Source: Serripes groenlandicus
Taxonomy: Eukaryota > Mollusca > Bivalvia > Cardiida > Cardiidae
Direction of reading: 5' to 3'
DNA: 64,000 bases
Assembly: GCA_031761405.1 (NCBI GenBank)
Contig: JASEVX010000011.1
Location: 26,168,702 to 26,232,701 of the forward strand
Shown: positions 1 to 10,295 of the stretch, in pieces
Position numbering within the stretch: position 1 is the first letter of the stretch
Layout of the letters: each line of letters begins with the position of its first letter
Translations under genes and position numbers: made by a program
Notes under the pieces: model-generated
Database searches by the model: none
Told to the model about the DNA's origin: nothing
The model's input: the letters and a program-made list of their open reading frames with translations, nothing else

Positions 1-394
1 CAACCAATTTGTTTGTCTGTCTTTCTTGGATCAGTACATCATTTTCTATTATTCTTATATCCATTTTCCTCATACAGACTCATTTTTACCTGGTCTGTTT
101 TTTTAAAAGTCGGGGTATTGTCTTACACTTGAAATCGTTTAACCTTACCTCATAACTCAAAAACCCTTCAACATTTTCAAGTGAAACTTGATTCACATGT
201 TTCTATGAACAATAAGCATGTCTTTACCAAGTCACATATATCTGTTTTTTATAACTATTCAGTAATACCCCTTTTTCGACTAAGAAACAATCAGACGAGC
301 CTGGAGTTTTCTTGCGGCGCTCTTTTTACGTCTCTGCCGCACACTGCTGTTGAAAACAGTGTGGCAAACGGTTAAGACATATATGAGTTCAAAG

Positions 395-440
395 TCGTCT
401 TCTGCAGATTTGTTGTATGTTGCAAATGCGGAAGAGGAGT
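395..440 (-). repeat. TTAA-MITE fragment (right arm, reverse copy)
   Basis: The arm AAAGTCGTCTTCTGCAG followed by ATTTGTTGTATGT matches the long arm of the palindromic MITE repeated through this window. The terminal GGGAAAGGG is lost. The rest of 1-690 shows no gene or other repeat that I recognise. Confidence 0.55.
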
Positions 441-690
441 GACAATGATTGCATTGGATTCAAACTCACGACCCTGTATTGACATCCTATATCAGTTCCG
501 CTAGCTACTATGACAAAGTAGTCTATATTTAGTATTAAGTGGGAAAACCAGGTTTGATACTGTAATAATCTTGTTTTCTCTCTAAATGCTCCAATCGACA
601 TCAGCTTTATAATCTGTAAGAAACATTATTTCTGTACGTGCTTTCAAGTTCATAATGGAAACTTTTGTTTCTACATGATACGTGTGCATA

Positions 691-1688
691 CGAGGGATGT
701 TCGGAAAGTTTTGAGACTATCTTTGTTTTTTAATGATAAGTCGGAAACAGTGAATAAAAATTCGCACAGTTTATCTTTAAGTTATATTCTACTGAATGGT
801 ACAATTTTCATACAAATAACGCAATATATACATTTACAACAATACATAGAAAACGATATCTACAAGGTCCCCGGCGAAGTAACGTCATTTTCACGTAACG
901 TCTAAACAATAATGCTGTTTTAACGCAGTTCCTAATTTAATTCCTTCTCAAAGATTCGCTCGATGCACTGTACACATTTCGCATGTCTTTTCATCCACTT
1001 ATCAAATACAATCATCTGTCAAAATCATGTGAGCAGTTGCTCCACAAATATAGCACAAATTTGCAATATCCTTCAGTCATTCGCCGATCTGTATTAAGCG
1101 CGTTCTTTACATTATCGCAACCTGTTCATCAACCACAGACAGACGAAAGGATATGTGTTCGTAATTTGTACATGTTCTACCGTCACGGAAACTTTCGTTC
1201 CATCTGTCCACAAGTGCCCTGCTCACAGATTCTCCGTTATAAGCCCTTTCCAACAGCTCCTTTGTTTCCTGTGGCGTTTTTTAATGAGAATTCGCTGTTC
1301 CTCTTTTGTTTGCGTCTGCCTTATGCGCTTAGTAAGTATGATTCTCTAGGTGCGTGTATTTAAATTATTTCTTCCGGAATACTTTCAGCAAATGATGTTA
1401 TGAATCAAGTATGACGTCATGTATGCTTTACAACGTTTCGCGCTTTTTATTATGATTGTGTGTTCATCGTAGTGCATCGTAATCGAGAAATTTAGGGGTT
1501 GCGCCGGGTCTTTACAATGCATGGTGCTATGGATACGAATATAAAAATATGGCTGACATCACAATACTATAATCTGAACATAAGCTTTTGGAATATAATA
1601 TTCTCATACATGCTTAAGTTTCATAACGATTTGTCAAAAGGAAAAGTGTTAAATGGACGTTGTCTCAAAACTTTCCGAACGTCCCTCG
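691..1688 (-). mobile_element. Degenerate mariner/Tc1-type DNA transposon
   Basis: A 998-bp element sits between two TA dinucleotides, the target of mariner elements. Its terminal inverted repeats begin CGAGGGATGTTCGGAAAG on the left. The right end read in reverse is the same apart from one mismatch over 27 bp. The minus strand keeps a shattered transposase N-terminus: a stretch near 1055-1120 reads LNTDRRMTEGYCKFV, like the helix-turn-helix part of mariner transposases, with stops and frameshifts on both sides. I see no intact catalytic domain, so this is a dead, possibly internally deleted copy. The plus-strand reading frames inside it (983-1363 and others) are shadows. Confidence 0.8.
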
Positions 1689-1921
1689 TATGTATGTGAA
1701 TCGGAACTCTGCCGATATCTATCAAATGACAACTAATGTTATGTATAGTTAAACGCTAAAACTAAATGGTATGTAAGCGTGCAGATTTGTAGAATGTGCC
1801 TGCTCATAAAACTGTGTACATTGACGCCTTTAAATACTTATACATGTCAACTTCATATTGCAGAAGGTTGTTTTCAAGCGATATGTTTGTATGACTCACT
1901 TTTAGATCGCTTGCTGTTTAA

Positions 1922-2080
1922 CACTTTCCCGCATACAACAAATCTGCAGCAGACGACGTTTTAAATATGTAATTAAAAAATACGGAAAATGTCTATAAAT
2001 GAAAGAATAATTTTTTAATAAAGTTGACAATATTGTGACGAAAGGAGAGGCGTCAGAAAGCTTCTATATGTGGAAAAGAG
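1922..2080 (+). mobile_element. TTAA-MITE, forward, hairpin partly deleted
   Basis: It is preceded by TTAA and begins CACTTTCCCGCATACAAC, then CTGCAGCAGACGACG. The central palindrome is collapsed: GTGACGAAAGGAGA runs directly into GGCGTCAGAAAGC, so the right half of the hairpin is missing. The right end (ATGTGGAAAAG) is eroded. Confidence 0.75.
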
Positions 2081-2223
2081 AGAACTATAAACTCAGCTGT
2101 GAAATACAGCCAGATCAGGCTAATGATATGGTATAAGGTCAGGCCACTCAACTTATTGAATAAACTTAAGATCTTCATATTGGCCATGGTGATTGTTCTT
2201 TGACTCCACATAAGGCCTCTGCT

Positions 2224-3275
2224 TTCAATCAAGTAACCGTCATATCCGCCTAGGGTTTAAATCAAGTAACCGTCAACTTCCCTTAGGGTTTATATCAAGT
2301 AACGCTCACAGCCCCTTAGGGTTAAAATCAAGTAACCCTATTCTTAGGCACTAAACCAAGTAACAGTCACATCCCCCTAAGGTTTAAATCAAGTGACCCT
2401 CACATTCTCCTAGGGTTTAAATCAAGTAACCCTCACATCCAATAGGGGTTTAATCAAGTAACCGTCACATCCCCTAGGGTTTAAATTAAGTAACTCTCAC
2501 ATCCCCTTAGGATTTATATCAAGTAACCCTCACATCCCCTGAGGGTTTATATCAATTAACCGTCACATCCCCCTAGGTGTTAAATCAAGTAACTCTCACA
2601 TCCCCTTAGGTTTTATATCAAATAACCCTCGCATCCCATTAGGGCTTAAAGCAAGTAACCGTCACATCCCCCTAGGGTTCGAATCAAGTAATCCTCACAT
2701 CCCCTTAGGGTTTAATTCAAGTAACCCTCACATCCTCTTAGGGTTTAAATCAAGTAACTGTCACATCCCCTACGGTTTAAATCAAGTAACCGTCACATCC
2801 CCCTAAGGGTTTAAATCAAGTAACCCTCACATCCTCATAGGGTTTACATCAAGTAACCCTCACATCCCCTTAGGTATTACATTAAGTAACCCTCACACCC
2901 CCTTATGGTTCAAATCAAGTAAGCCTCACATCCCCCTTAGGATTCAAATCAAGTAACTCTCACATCCCCCTAGGTGTTAAATCAAGTAACTCTCACATCC
3001 CCTTAGGGTTTATATCAAGTAACCCTCTAATCCCCTTCGGGTTTATATCAAGTAACCCTCATATACCCGTAGGGTTTAAATCAAGTAGCCCTCACATCCT
3101 CTTAGGGTTAAAATCAAGTAACTGTCACATTCCCTAGGGTTTAAATCAAGTAACCGTCACATCCCCCTAGGGTTTATATAGAGTAACCCTCAAATCCCTT
3201 TATGGTTTATATCAAGAAACCCTCACATACCCTTAAGGTTTAAATGAAACCCTCACATGCTCTTAGGGTTTATAT
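2224..3275. repeat. Minisatellite, about 34-bp unit, about 31 copies
   Basis: The unit is roughly TTTAAATCAAGTAACCCTCA followed by CATCCCCTTAGGG. Copies vary at single bases (CCGTCA or CCCTCA, AAATC or ATATC) and in spacer length (33-36 bp). No open frame runs through it. It lies about 1.1 kb upstream of the first visible exon of the NACHT gene. Confidence 0.95.
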
Positions 3276-3331
3276 GCCAATTTGTACGAGCTGTTTTAAG
3301 TTTTACAAAAGCGTGAGACATGCACATTTTA

Positions 3332-3857
3332 GCTCACCTGAACACGAAGGTGAGCTTTTGTGATCACCCTGTATTATGTTTTGTCATCAATCAACATTTT
3401 ATTGTAATATCTCCTGTTAAATCACTTTGCCAATTACAACCACACTTACTTAGGTGGTAAGGTTCAAAGAATTACATTATATGTAGAACTGGTTTCTGTG
3501 GATTTAAAAATGGGTAATAGGTGAACCTATACAAACAGTACTCATGGCCTTATTGCTTTGTAGACACACATGGCAATCTAGTGACATCCGAAAAAAGTTA
3601 ATATGACACACAATTAACAATATTTCTGCTCTGAAAAAGCCCCCTCAAGATAATTTAATAGAGTTTTCCTGATGTCACCCTCTATAGAACCTATTCAAAA
3701 CATATTTATTTTTCAAAACACATGGCTACCATGCGGCACAAGAAAGGGGGTAAAATGATAAAAAATCAATATCCCAGATACTGCTTGTCTGATCATTCTG
3801 GCAAATTAGTCAGTTAAGGTGACCGATACAGGGCCACATGCACCTTTTGTTTAGGGA
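3332..3857 (+). mobile_element. Short pearl-like element
   Basis: The 5' end is TTTTAGCTCACCT, with a hairpin whose arms are AGCTCACCT and AGGTGAGCT, then TTTTGTGATCACCC. The 3' end is GATACAGGGCCACATGCACC followed by TTTTGTT. This matches the bivalve pearl type of non-autonomous element, but with about one core unit. A second 3'-end copy (GATACAGGGCCACATAACC) lies at 4226-4256, so the segment is partly duplicated upstream of the exon at 4366. Confidence 0.7.
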
Positions 3858-3936
3858 TAAACATATGGTCAGTTGCACACTTTTCTATAACAACATTTCT
3901 TCTCCCCTCAGACTCAGTCAAAGTACTCCAATCAGA

Positions 3937-4209
3937 AGACCCGGCCGGGTAGCTCAATTGGTAGCGTATCTGACTCGTGATCTGGAGGTCACGGGTTCGA
4001 TACCCGGTTGCGGCGACATTCTTTCGGGCGATGTTTTCCATTGCCTCTCACCTCTGATCTATGTGAGAAAGTAGTCAGTGGCTTCGAAAGAATGTTGTGT
4101 AAGTACTGGTGTGGGAAAGCCAGGAAAATATGGGTAGGTGCACTAACCGCCGTGATATGACCAAAGCTGTTGAAAGCGGCGTTAAACTCCAAACAAACAA
4201 ACAAACAAA
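3937..4209 (+). mobile_element. tRNA-derived SINE with perfect 12-bp target-site duplication
   Basis: The head is tRNA-like. The A box region is TAGCTCAATTGGTAGCG and the B box is GGGTTCGATACCC. The body ends in the conserved block CCGCCGTGATATGACC ... TGTTGAAAGCGGCGTTAAA and a CAAA-repeat tail. The insertion is bounded by ACTCCAATCAGA at 3925-3936 and again at 4210-4221, a perfect duplication, so this is one of the youngest insertions in the window. The layout resembles molluscan V-SINEs such as RUDI, but that assignment is from memory. It lies in the intron just before the exon at 4366. Confidence 0.92.
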
Positions 4210-4365
4210 ACTCCAATCAGATGAGCGATACAGGGCCACATAACCTTCTTGTTTACGGAAAGCATGTGTCTAGAAATAACTTTTCGAACACAACATGATG
4301 CAAGCTTTACTCTAGATAAGTCCATCTGTAATGACTGTATCTCCTTTATTATATTTTATTCACAG

Positions 4366-4488
4366 ATAGAGGAACAGGAAAGTATGTCAGAAGATGTAGA
4401 TACAGTTACAACATCTTTGGATATATTAGAAGTTCAGCTGAAAGACCTTGAAAATAATATGAGAAAGATTGAAGATGTTAGCAGAAAG
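4366..4488 (+). CDS. NACHT gene: coiled-coil exon (first visible)
   Basis: This 41-codon exon lies between a good acceptor (TTTATTCACAG) and a donor (AAAG|GTATTT). It starts and ends in phase 0. The protein is an amphipathic helix rich in E, D, L and K (IEEQESMSEDVDTVTTSLDI, then LEVQLKDLENNM), typical of a coiled coil. Skipping the dead exon at 6226, it joins in frame to 10187. In molluscan NACHT proteins such a linker often follows an N-terminal HEPN-like domain. No such upstream exon is recognisable here, so the 5' end of the gene is either outside the window or not visible. Confidence 0.75.
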
Positions 4489-4779
4489 GTATTTAACCAC
4501 ATACATACACATTTTGATGTGTTTGCAGCAGACAACTATTTAATACATTGTGGTAAAATGGACAAATTATCCCTCTGAAAGTTATAAATTTGAGAATATA
4601 CTATCCCCCAGGGGATCGATTTAGGGTCAATTTGGCTCTCCAGTTTTCCACAGTATTTTCAAAATTCTTCTATTGCTTTATACGTCTGAAGTCATCTGTA
4701 TCAAGTAAAAACCTGTAAATGTTACAGTTAATTTGAGCTAAAGAATATAAACAACAAATGATATAGATTCAATATTTCT

Positions 4780-5605
4780 TTGTTACTGTAATGATGTTTG
4801 AGTTGAAGATCAAAGTTCTCTGCCCTTCATCTGTTTGTCCTCCTGTTAACTTTTAGCTTCAAATGACGTCTACTAATAATCCACAGTAAGATTTAAACCA
4901 AACTTCACAGGAATATTCCTTTGATGGTCCTCTTTGCATGTCTGATTCCACGGTTATTGAGTAGAAATGTTCCTTATGTGACCCTATTCAAATAAATCAA
5001 ACTATATTAATTGGTTGAAAAGCATGGCAGTTGCATTAGAAAAGGGCCAAATGATAAAACTAAAAATAAAGTCTTATACAAGTACCTTTCTGATTTCAAG
5101 ATGATAGGTAGAAAATTAATTAATGCTCCTTCAGTGATCCTCTAAATAATTTGTTCAAATCATTCTGATTTGTAGAAAAAAAGTCACCAAACAGCATCAA
5201 GAAATGGATGAATAAACTTTTAGCTTCAAACGACATCTTATCCTAAATCACTGGACCATTTGTAACCAATCTTTCTCAGGAATGTTTCTTTGGTGGTCCT
5301 CCTTAAAAAGTGTTCAAAGATATAAATTATATTTAGAACTTACTACTGTATCGAGGAGGGGAATGCCAAAACTTTAAGATTCCTTTTTTCTGAATCTGCT
5401 TGTCTGATTCCAAGAATATTTGAAAGAAATATTCCTTGGGTGACCCTATACATAATTTGTTCAATTCATATTGATTTGTTGACAAAATATAACCACCAGA
5501 CGACATCAGAATAAGGCTTAAAATTAACTTTTAGCATCAATAACGGGTAAACCACTGGACCAATATCAACCAAACTTCATAGGACTGTTCCTTAAGGGGA
5601 ACTCT
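4780..5605. repeat. Pearl-core-like tandem repeat in the NACHT intron
   Basis: Diverged monomers share TTTTAGCTTCAAACGACATC, CACTGGACCA...CCAAACTTCA, GGAATGTTCCTTTGGTGGTCCT and GATTTGTTGACAAAA. At least three units can be followed, at about 4850, 5215 and 5520. No clear end hairpins are seen. The reading frame at 5612-5863 overlaps the edge of this repeat and is not a supported gene. Confidence 0.6.
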
Positions 5606-6225
5606 TTCAAATTGTTAAAAGCTTTCAAGCCTTATAACAAATGCCATTTTCTGATTAGCTGTTTTACTTTACAGTGTATCCACTGTTTCATTCCCGCTCT
5701 TGATCAAATCTTCCCCGATATAAGCAGTAATACATTGCTACTATATCATCATTCAGTTGATTGGTTAAAGGCCGTCTTGGTCCTCTTGCTGTTAACCTAC
5801 ATCAATTCTGAAGCACATGCTCCTTTGCAAACATCTAGGCAAACATATGGAGTATCTCTGTAAATGAACATAGTTGAACACATTGTATGACATAAGGAGA
5901 AATTATTCATTCTGTGCAATGTCCCCTTTTGCCACGATGGGATTTTGCCACGGGTTCAATAATTGTCTGCTACAGATGGGTCAAAATGTTTCTCCATGTA
6001 GGAAAGAGTTAGATAAGACTTAAAAGAGAGATGAAAAGCTTTTGACTGGAACAATGAGGGGGGACACATGACAACCAATTATCTCCATGACTGTGTGTCA
6101 CACTTTTACTTACACACTTGTTAGCATGTGACATATTTATTCCTTTATCCCACTTGTAAAGTGTGTGTATACCTTTCAGTTATTGCCTAAGTCAGTGAAG
6201 AATAATTCAATTTATTTTACAACAG

Positions 6226-6360
6226 GTAGACCAACACAGTGACATTTCAGTAGATGTTGACAACATGAAAACATAATTTAAAAATCTTGAAACAAAGCTG
6301 CAAGGACTCAAATCTGAAATGTCAAAATTTGATGACATAACCAGAATGCTACTTAAATAA
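6226..6360 (+). pseudogene. Dead duplicate of the NACHT coiled-coil exon
   Basis: After a sound acceptor (ATTTTACAACAG) the frame reads VDQHSDISVDVDNMKT, then a TAA stop at 6274-6276, then FKNLETKLQGLKSEMSKF. It aligns codon for codon with the 41-codon exon at 4366-4488: acidic start, then LE..L..L heptads. At the position where that exon has AAAG|GT, this one has ATG followed by CT, so the donor is gone, and a second stop follows at 6358. It must be skipped for the gene to be read. A pearl element begins only 28 bp downstream. Confidence 0.75.
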
Positions 6361-6388
6361 ATGTGTTGTCAAACCACGGTATCCCTTT

Positions 6389-9147
6389 TTATCTCAACTA
6401 TTCGGAGAATATGAGAGCTATTCTACTCACCCTGGCGTCGGCATCCACGTCACACCTCTTGTAAAGGTTTGCATGCAAGTACAGATGTTTCACCCAAACT
6501 CAGTCACTACTAGATGTATTGTATCTACAATGTTTACCCACCATATAATCTATGTAAATAATTAAGTTTGATACTCTATCCTGCATTTAGCGCAAGTAAT
6601 GGCCGTTTTTATACGCCCGTTTTGAAAAAACGGATCGTATTATAGTTTTACCTGCGGCGTACGGGCGGGTGGGCGGGCGGCGTCCAGTATGTTGTCAGCT
6701 CAATAACTTTAGAAGCCTTTGTCCAATCATCACCAAATTTGGTCAGAATGTGTATTGGGATAATATCTCGGACAAGTTCGATAACTAGCTATATCGCTTT
6801 AGTCAATCGAGAGTTATCGCCCTTTAATTATAGAAATTACCCAAAATTGGTCTTGTCAGCTCAATAACTTTAGAAGCCTTTGTCCAATCATAACCAAATT
6901 TAATCAGAATGTGTATTGGCATAATATCTCGGACAAGTTCGATAACCAGCCATATCACTTATGTCAATCAAGAGTTATTGCCCTTTAATTATAGAAATTA
7001 CCTAAAATTAGTCTTGTCAGCTAAATTACTTTAGAAGCCTTTGTCCAATCATCACCGAATTTGGTCAGAATGTGTATTGGCATAATATCTCGGACAGGTT
7101 TGATAACTAACCATATCGCTTTAGTAAATCAAGAGTTATCACCCTTTTATAAAAGAAATTACCTAAAATTGGGATTGTCAGCTCAATAACTTTAGAAGCC
7201 TTTGTCCAATCTTCACCGAATTTGGTCAGAATGGGAATTGACATCATATCTCGGAGAAGTTCGATAACTAGCCATATTGCTTTGGTCAATTGAGAGTTAT
7301 CGCTCTTTAATTATAGAAATTACCTAAAATTGGTCTTGTCAGCTCAATAACTTTAGAAGCCTTTGTCCAATCATCACCAAATTTGGTCAGAATGGGAATT
7401 GACATCATATCTCGGACAAGTTCGATAACTAGCCATATTGCTTTAGTAAATCAAGAGTTATCACCCTTTTATAAAAGAAATTACCTAAAATTGGGATTGT
7501 CAGCTCAATAACTTTAGAAGCCTTTGTCCAATCTTCACCGAATTTGGTCAGAATGGGAATTGGCATCATATCTCGGACAAGTTCGATAACTAGCCATATT
7601 GCTTTAGTCAATTGAGAGTTATCGCCCTTTAATTATATAAATTACCTAAAATTGGTCTTGTCAGCTCAATAACATTATAAACTCGATAACTTACCACGTT
7701 ATTTTAGTCACTACACACTTATGTCCCTCGAAATGACCAAAACTGTACTAACAGTGTCTGCTCTCTAAATGTGCCTGATGTACAACCAATTATCACTATG
7801 CTTAATTGGTCTCAAAAAAACCCAGGACGGGCGTATTTTGTGACATTTGGCGTTCTTGTTTTACTTAGAAATTCTGGTTAAAGTTTTGCGTGCAACTACA
7901 TTAAGAGTCCACATCTCAGTAACTACCTGATGCATTGCACTGCATCTGTATACAAACCTTCCCAACTATTACACATATATAACTCTATCCTGCATTTGAT
8001 GCAAGTTATAGCCCTTTTTTTTACTTAGAAATTCTGGTTAAAGTTATGCGTGCAACTAAATTAAGAGTCAGTATCTTAGTAACTACTTGATGCTTTGCAT
8101 TGAATCTTTATACAACCCTTCCCAACTATCACACATATGTAACTGATTAAGTAAGATAACTGTATCCTGCATTAAATGTAAGTTATGGCCTGTTTTTAAA
8201 ATCGAAATTCTGGCTAAAGTTTTGCGTGCAGCTACATTAAGAGTCCATATCTTAGTAACTACTTCATGAATTGCATTGAAACTTAATACGACCCTTCCCA
8301 ACCTTACAACTATTTTAACAGTCAAGTTTGATAACTCTATCAGTATCCTGCGTTTAAGTCCTTTTTTTACTAAGAAATTCTGGTTAAAGTTTTGCGTGCA
8401 GCTACATTAAGAGTCAACATCTCAGTAACTACTTGATACATTGCATTACATCTTTATACAACCCTATCACACACATATAACTTATTAAGTTAGATAACTC
8501 TATCCTGCATTTAATGCAAGTTATAGCCCTTCTTTTACTTAGAAATTCTGGTTAAAGTTTTGCGTGCAACTAAATTAAGATTCCATATATTAGTAACTAC
8601 TTGATGCTTTGCATTGAATCTTTCTACAACCCTTCCCTACTATCACACATATGTAAATAATTAAGTTAGATAACTCTATCCTGCATTTAATGCAAATTAT
8701 GGCCCTTTTTTTACTTTGAAATTCTGGTTAAAATTGTGGGTGCAGCTACATAAGAGTCCAGATCTCAGTTACATTGTATTGGAACGTTATACATCCCTTC
8801 CCAACTATCACACCTTTGTTAATTATTAAGTTAGATAACTATCATGCATTTGATGCAAGTTATGGCCCTTTTTTAAGATTTTAAATTCTGGTTAAAGTGT
8901 TGCGTACAACTACATTAATTAAGAGTCCATAATTATCTTAGTAACTGCTTGATGCATTGCATTGAAACATTATACAACCCTTCTCAACAATCAAGTACTA
9001 CAACTCTATCTAGCACGTAATGCAAATTATGGTCCTTTTAATACTTTGAAATTCTGGTTAAAGTTTCGCGTGCAACTATATTGAGTCTATATCTAACTAA
9101 AGAATGGTGGAATAGTCGAGTGCGCTGTCTTACGGACAGCTCTTGTT
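6389..9147 (+). mobile_element. Pearl-like element (outer), 8-9 tandem core units
   Basis: It starts near ATCTCAACTATTCGGAGAAT, a small hairpin, and ends TTACGGACAGCTCTTGTT. The core is a 165-170-bp monomer (GAAATTCTGGTTAAAGTTTT, GCGTGCAACTACATTAAGAG, CTCTATCCTGCATTTAATGC). It is split by the inner element at 6611-7860: a unit ends ...AAGTAATGGCCGTTTTT before the insertion and resumes TTACTTAGAAATTCTGG after it. The structure fits pearl / Helentron-associated elements: no coding capacity, end hairpins and a tandem core. Confidence 0.85.
6611..7860 (+). mobile_element. Pearl-like element (inner), six about 161-bp units
   Basis: Copies of GTCAGCTCAATAACTTTAGA start at about 6693, 6855, 7016, 7177, 7337, 7499 and 7658. 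The edges are inverted: ATACGCCCGT at the left, ACGGGCGTAT near the right, then TTGGCGTTCTTGTT. It is inserted at a T-run in the outer element. The minus-strand frames at 7107-7289 and 7429-7611 are translations of the monomer, not genes. Near-identity of neighbouring units suggests recent unequal exchange. Confidence 0.88.
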
Positions 9148-9354
9148 TCACTGACATTGCTTGATTGAAGCTTTACTCTATTTTTCAACCATATCTCATA
9201 ATATGTATCATGACTAAAGTGTTTATCCTGGTGACTTTGCACCAGTATGACACACTAGATTCTTCCTAGGCGACTTGTCACAATGACTTTTGTCAATGCC
9301 ATCGTAAAGAAAAATGACCTTGTCAGGGTTTGAACCCATACACTCTTGGATTTA

Positions 9355-9645
9355 AATGTGTTGTCAAGCCACTACATGTATAAGTCTTTCGCACGTACAA
9401 TTAATCGGGGTAAATTTGTTGTCAAGCCACTAAAACACTTTCCTACATACAACACATCTTGTTAAATTTGTTTTAAAGCCAGTATTAAACTTTCTTACAT
9501 ACAGAACAACACATCTTGTTAAATTTGTTGCAAAGCCACTGTTAAACACTTTTTTCTAACATACAACAAAGCTTGTAAAGTTTGTTGTTGAGTTACTGTA
9601 ACACTTTCAAACATTCAAGCATCTTCCTAAATTGGTTTTTAAACC
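9355..9645. repeat. Degenerate tandem repeat, about 70 bp, 4-5 copies
   Basis: Each unit has ACACTTTCCTACATACAACA, CATCTTGTTAAATTTGTT and AAGCCACT. The CTTTCC..ACATACAACA part resembles the TTAA-MITE end, so the array may come from MITE termini. The stretch 9646-10186 is intron with nothing else recognisable. Confidence 0.6.
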
Positions 9646-10186
9646 AGTCAGAAGAAATTTAATAAAGATGAATTTTCTGATAACCCCTTTTGATAATTTA
9701 ATCAAAAAGATCAGAATTACCCGATTAGGAGATTAGGAGATTTAATGGAGATGAATTTTCTGATTTATTTGTGTGGATATTGGATGTAAAATGTGACCCG
9801 GAGAGTGTTCGCAGGGTAATTATGATGTAAACCAGGATATACAGTATATACAATAACAGTTCAAGGGCACATCATTCTGGTGTTCCCGAGGCAATATTAG
9901 TGAAATATATGTCCTATGTCCCTTTGGTGATAAGCATTTCCATATTCTAGTAGTTTTGTCAAAACATGCCTTAGATATGGCTCAAGATGTACAGACAGAC
10001 AATACCAAACCAACATCCCATCCCCTTATTGCAGGGGATTAATAAAAGTATTATTATTGAATAGATACAGTTAAAATATTGCTCATTTTGAGCAATTTCT
10101 CCCTTACACCAATCATTTCAAAAGTCATCAAATGCAATTACAATGTATCTGCAAGTTACAAAAGATTACTTTGTTTATCTTTACAG

Positions 10187-10295
10187 GTTGATGAACATGA
10201 CAGTAGAATACATGCTTTAGAAGATAAATCAAAAAGCCAAGAAGTTCAATTTACGTTTCCTGCAGCAGACAATGAGAATGACCAAAAGAAACGCG
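10187..10295 (+). CDS. NACHT gene: second usable exon
   Basis: Acceptor ATCTTTACAG, donor CGCG|GTATGT. It enters in phase 0, encodes VDEHDSRIHALEDKSKSQ and further polar residues, and leaves in phase 1 with a single G. The large exon at 12605 begins with AT, and G+AT makes the Asp codon expected there, so the junction reads NDQKKR-D-LQKELVNHY. The exact phase match supports both exons. Like the exon at 4366 it is hydrophilic and helical, and probably spaces an N-terminal domain from the NTPase. Confidence 0.75.

Noticed and set aside
983..1363. 126-codon plus-strand frame
   Set aside because: It lies within the mariner element, opposite to the transposase remnant. It is an antisense shadow.
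2224..3275. CRISPR-like regular repeat array
   Set aside because: The units are directly adjacent with no unique spacers, and the context is eukaryotic. It is a minisatellite.
3937..4009. Functional tRNA gene
   Set aside because: The A and B boxes are good, but the acceptor and anticodon stems do not pair properly and a SINE body and tail follow.
7107..7611. Two near-identical 60-codon minus-strand frames
   Set aside because: Both lie inside the 161-bp monomer of a pearl element. The apparent conservation is that of the repeat DNA.
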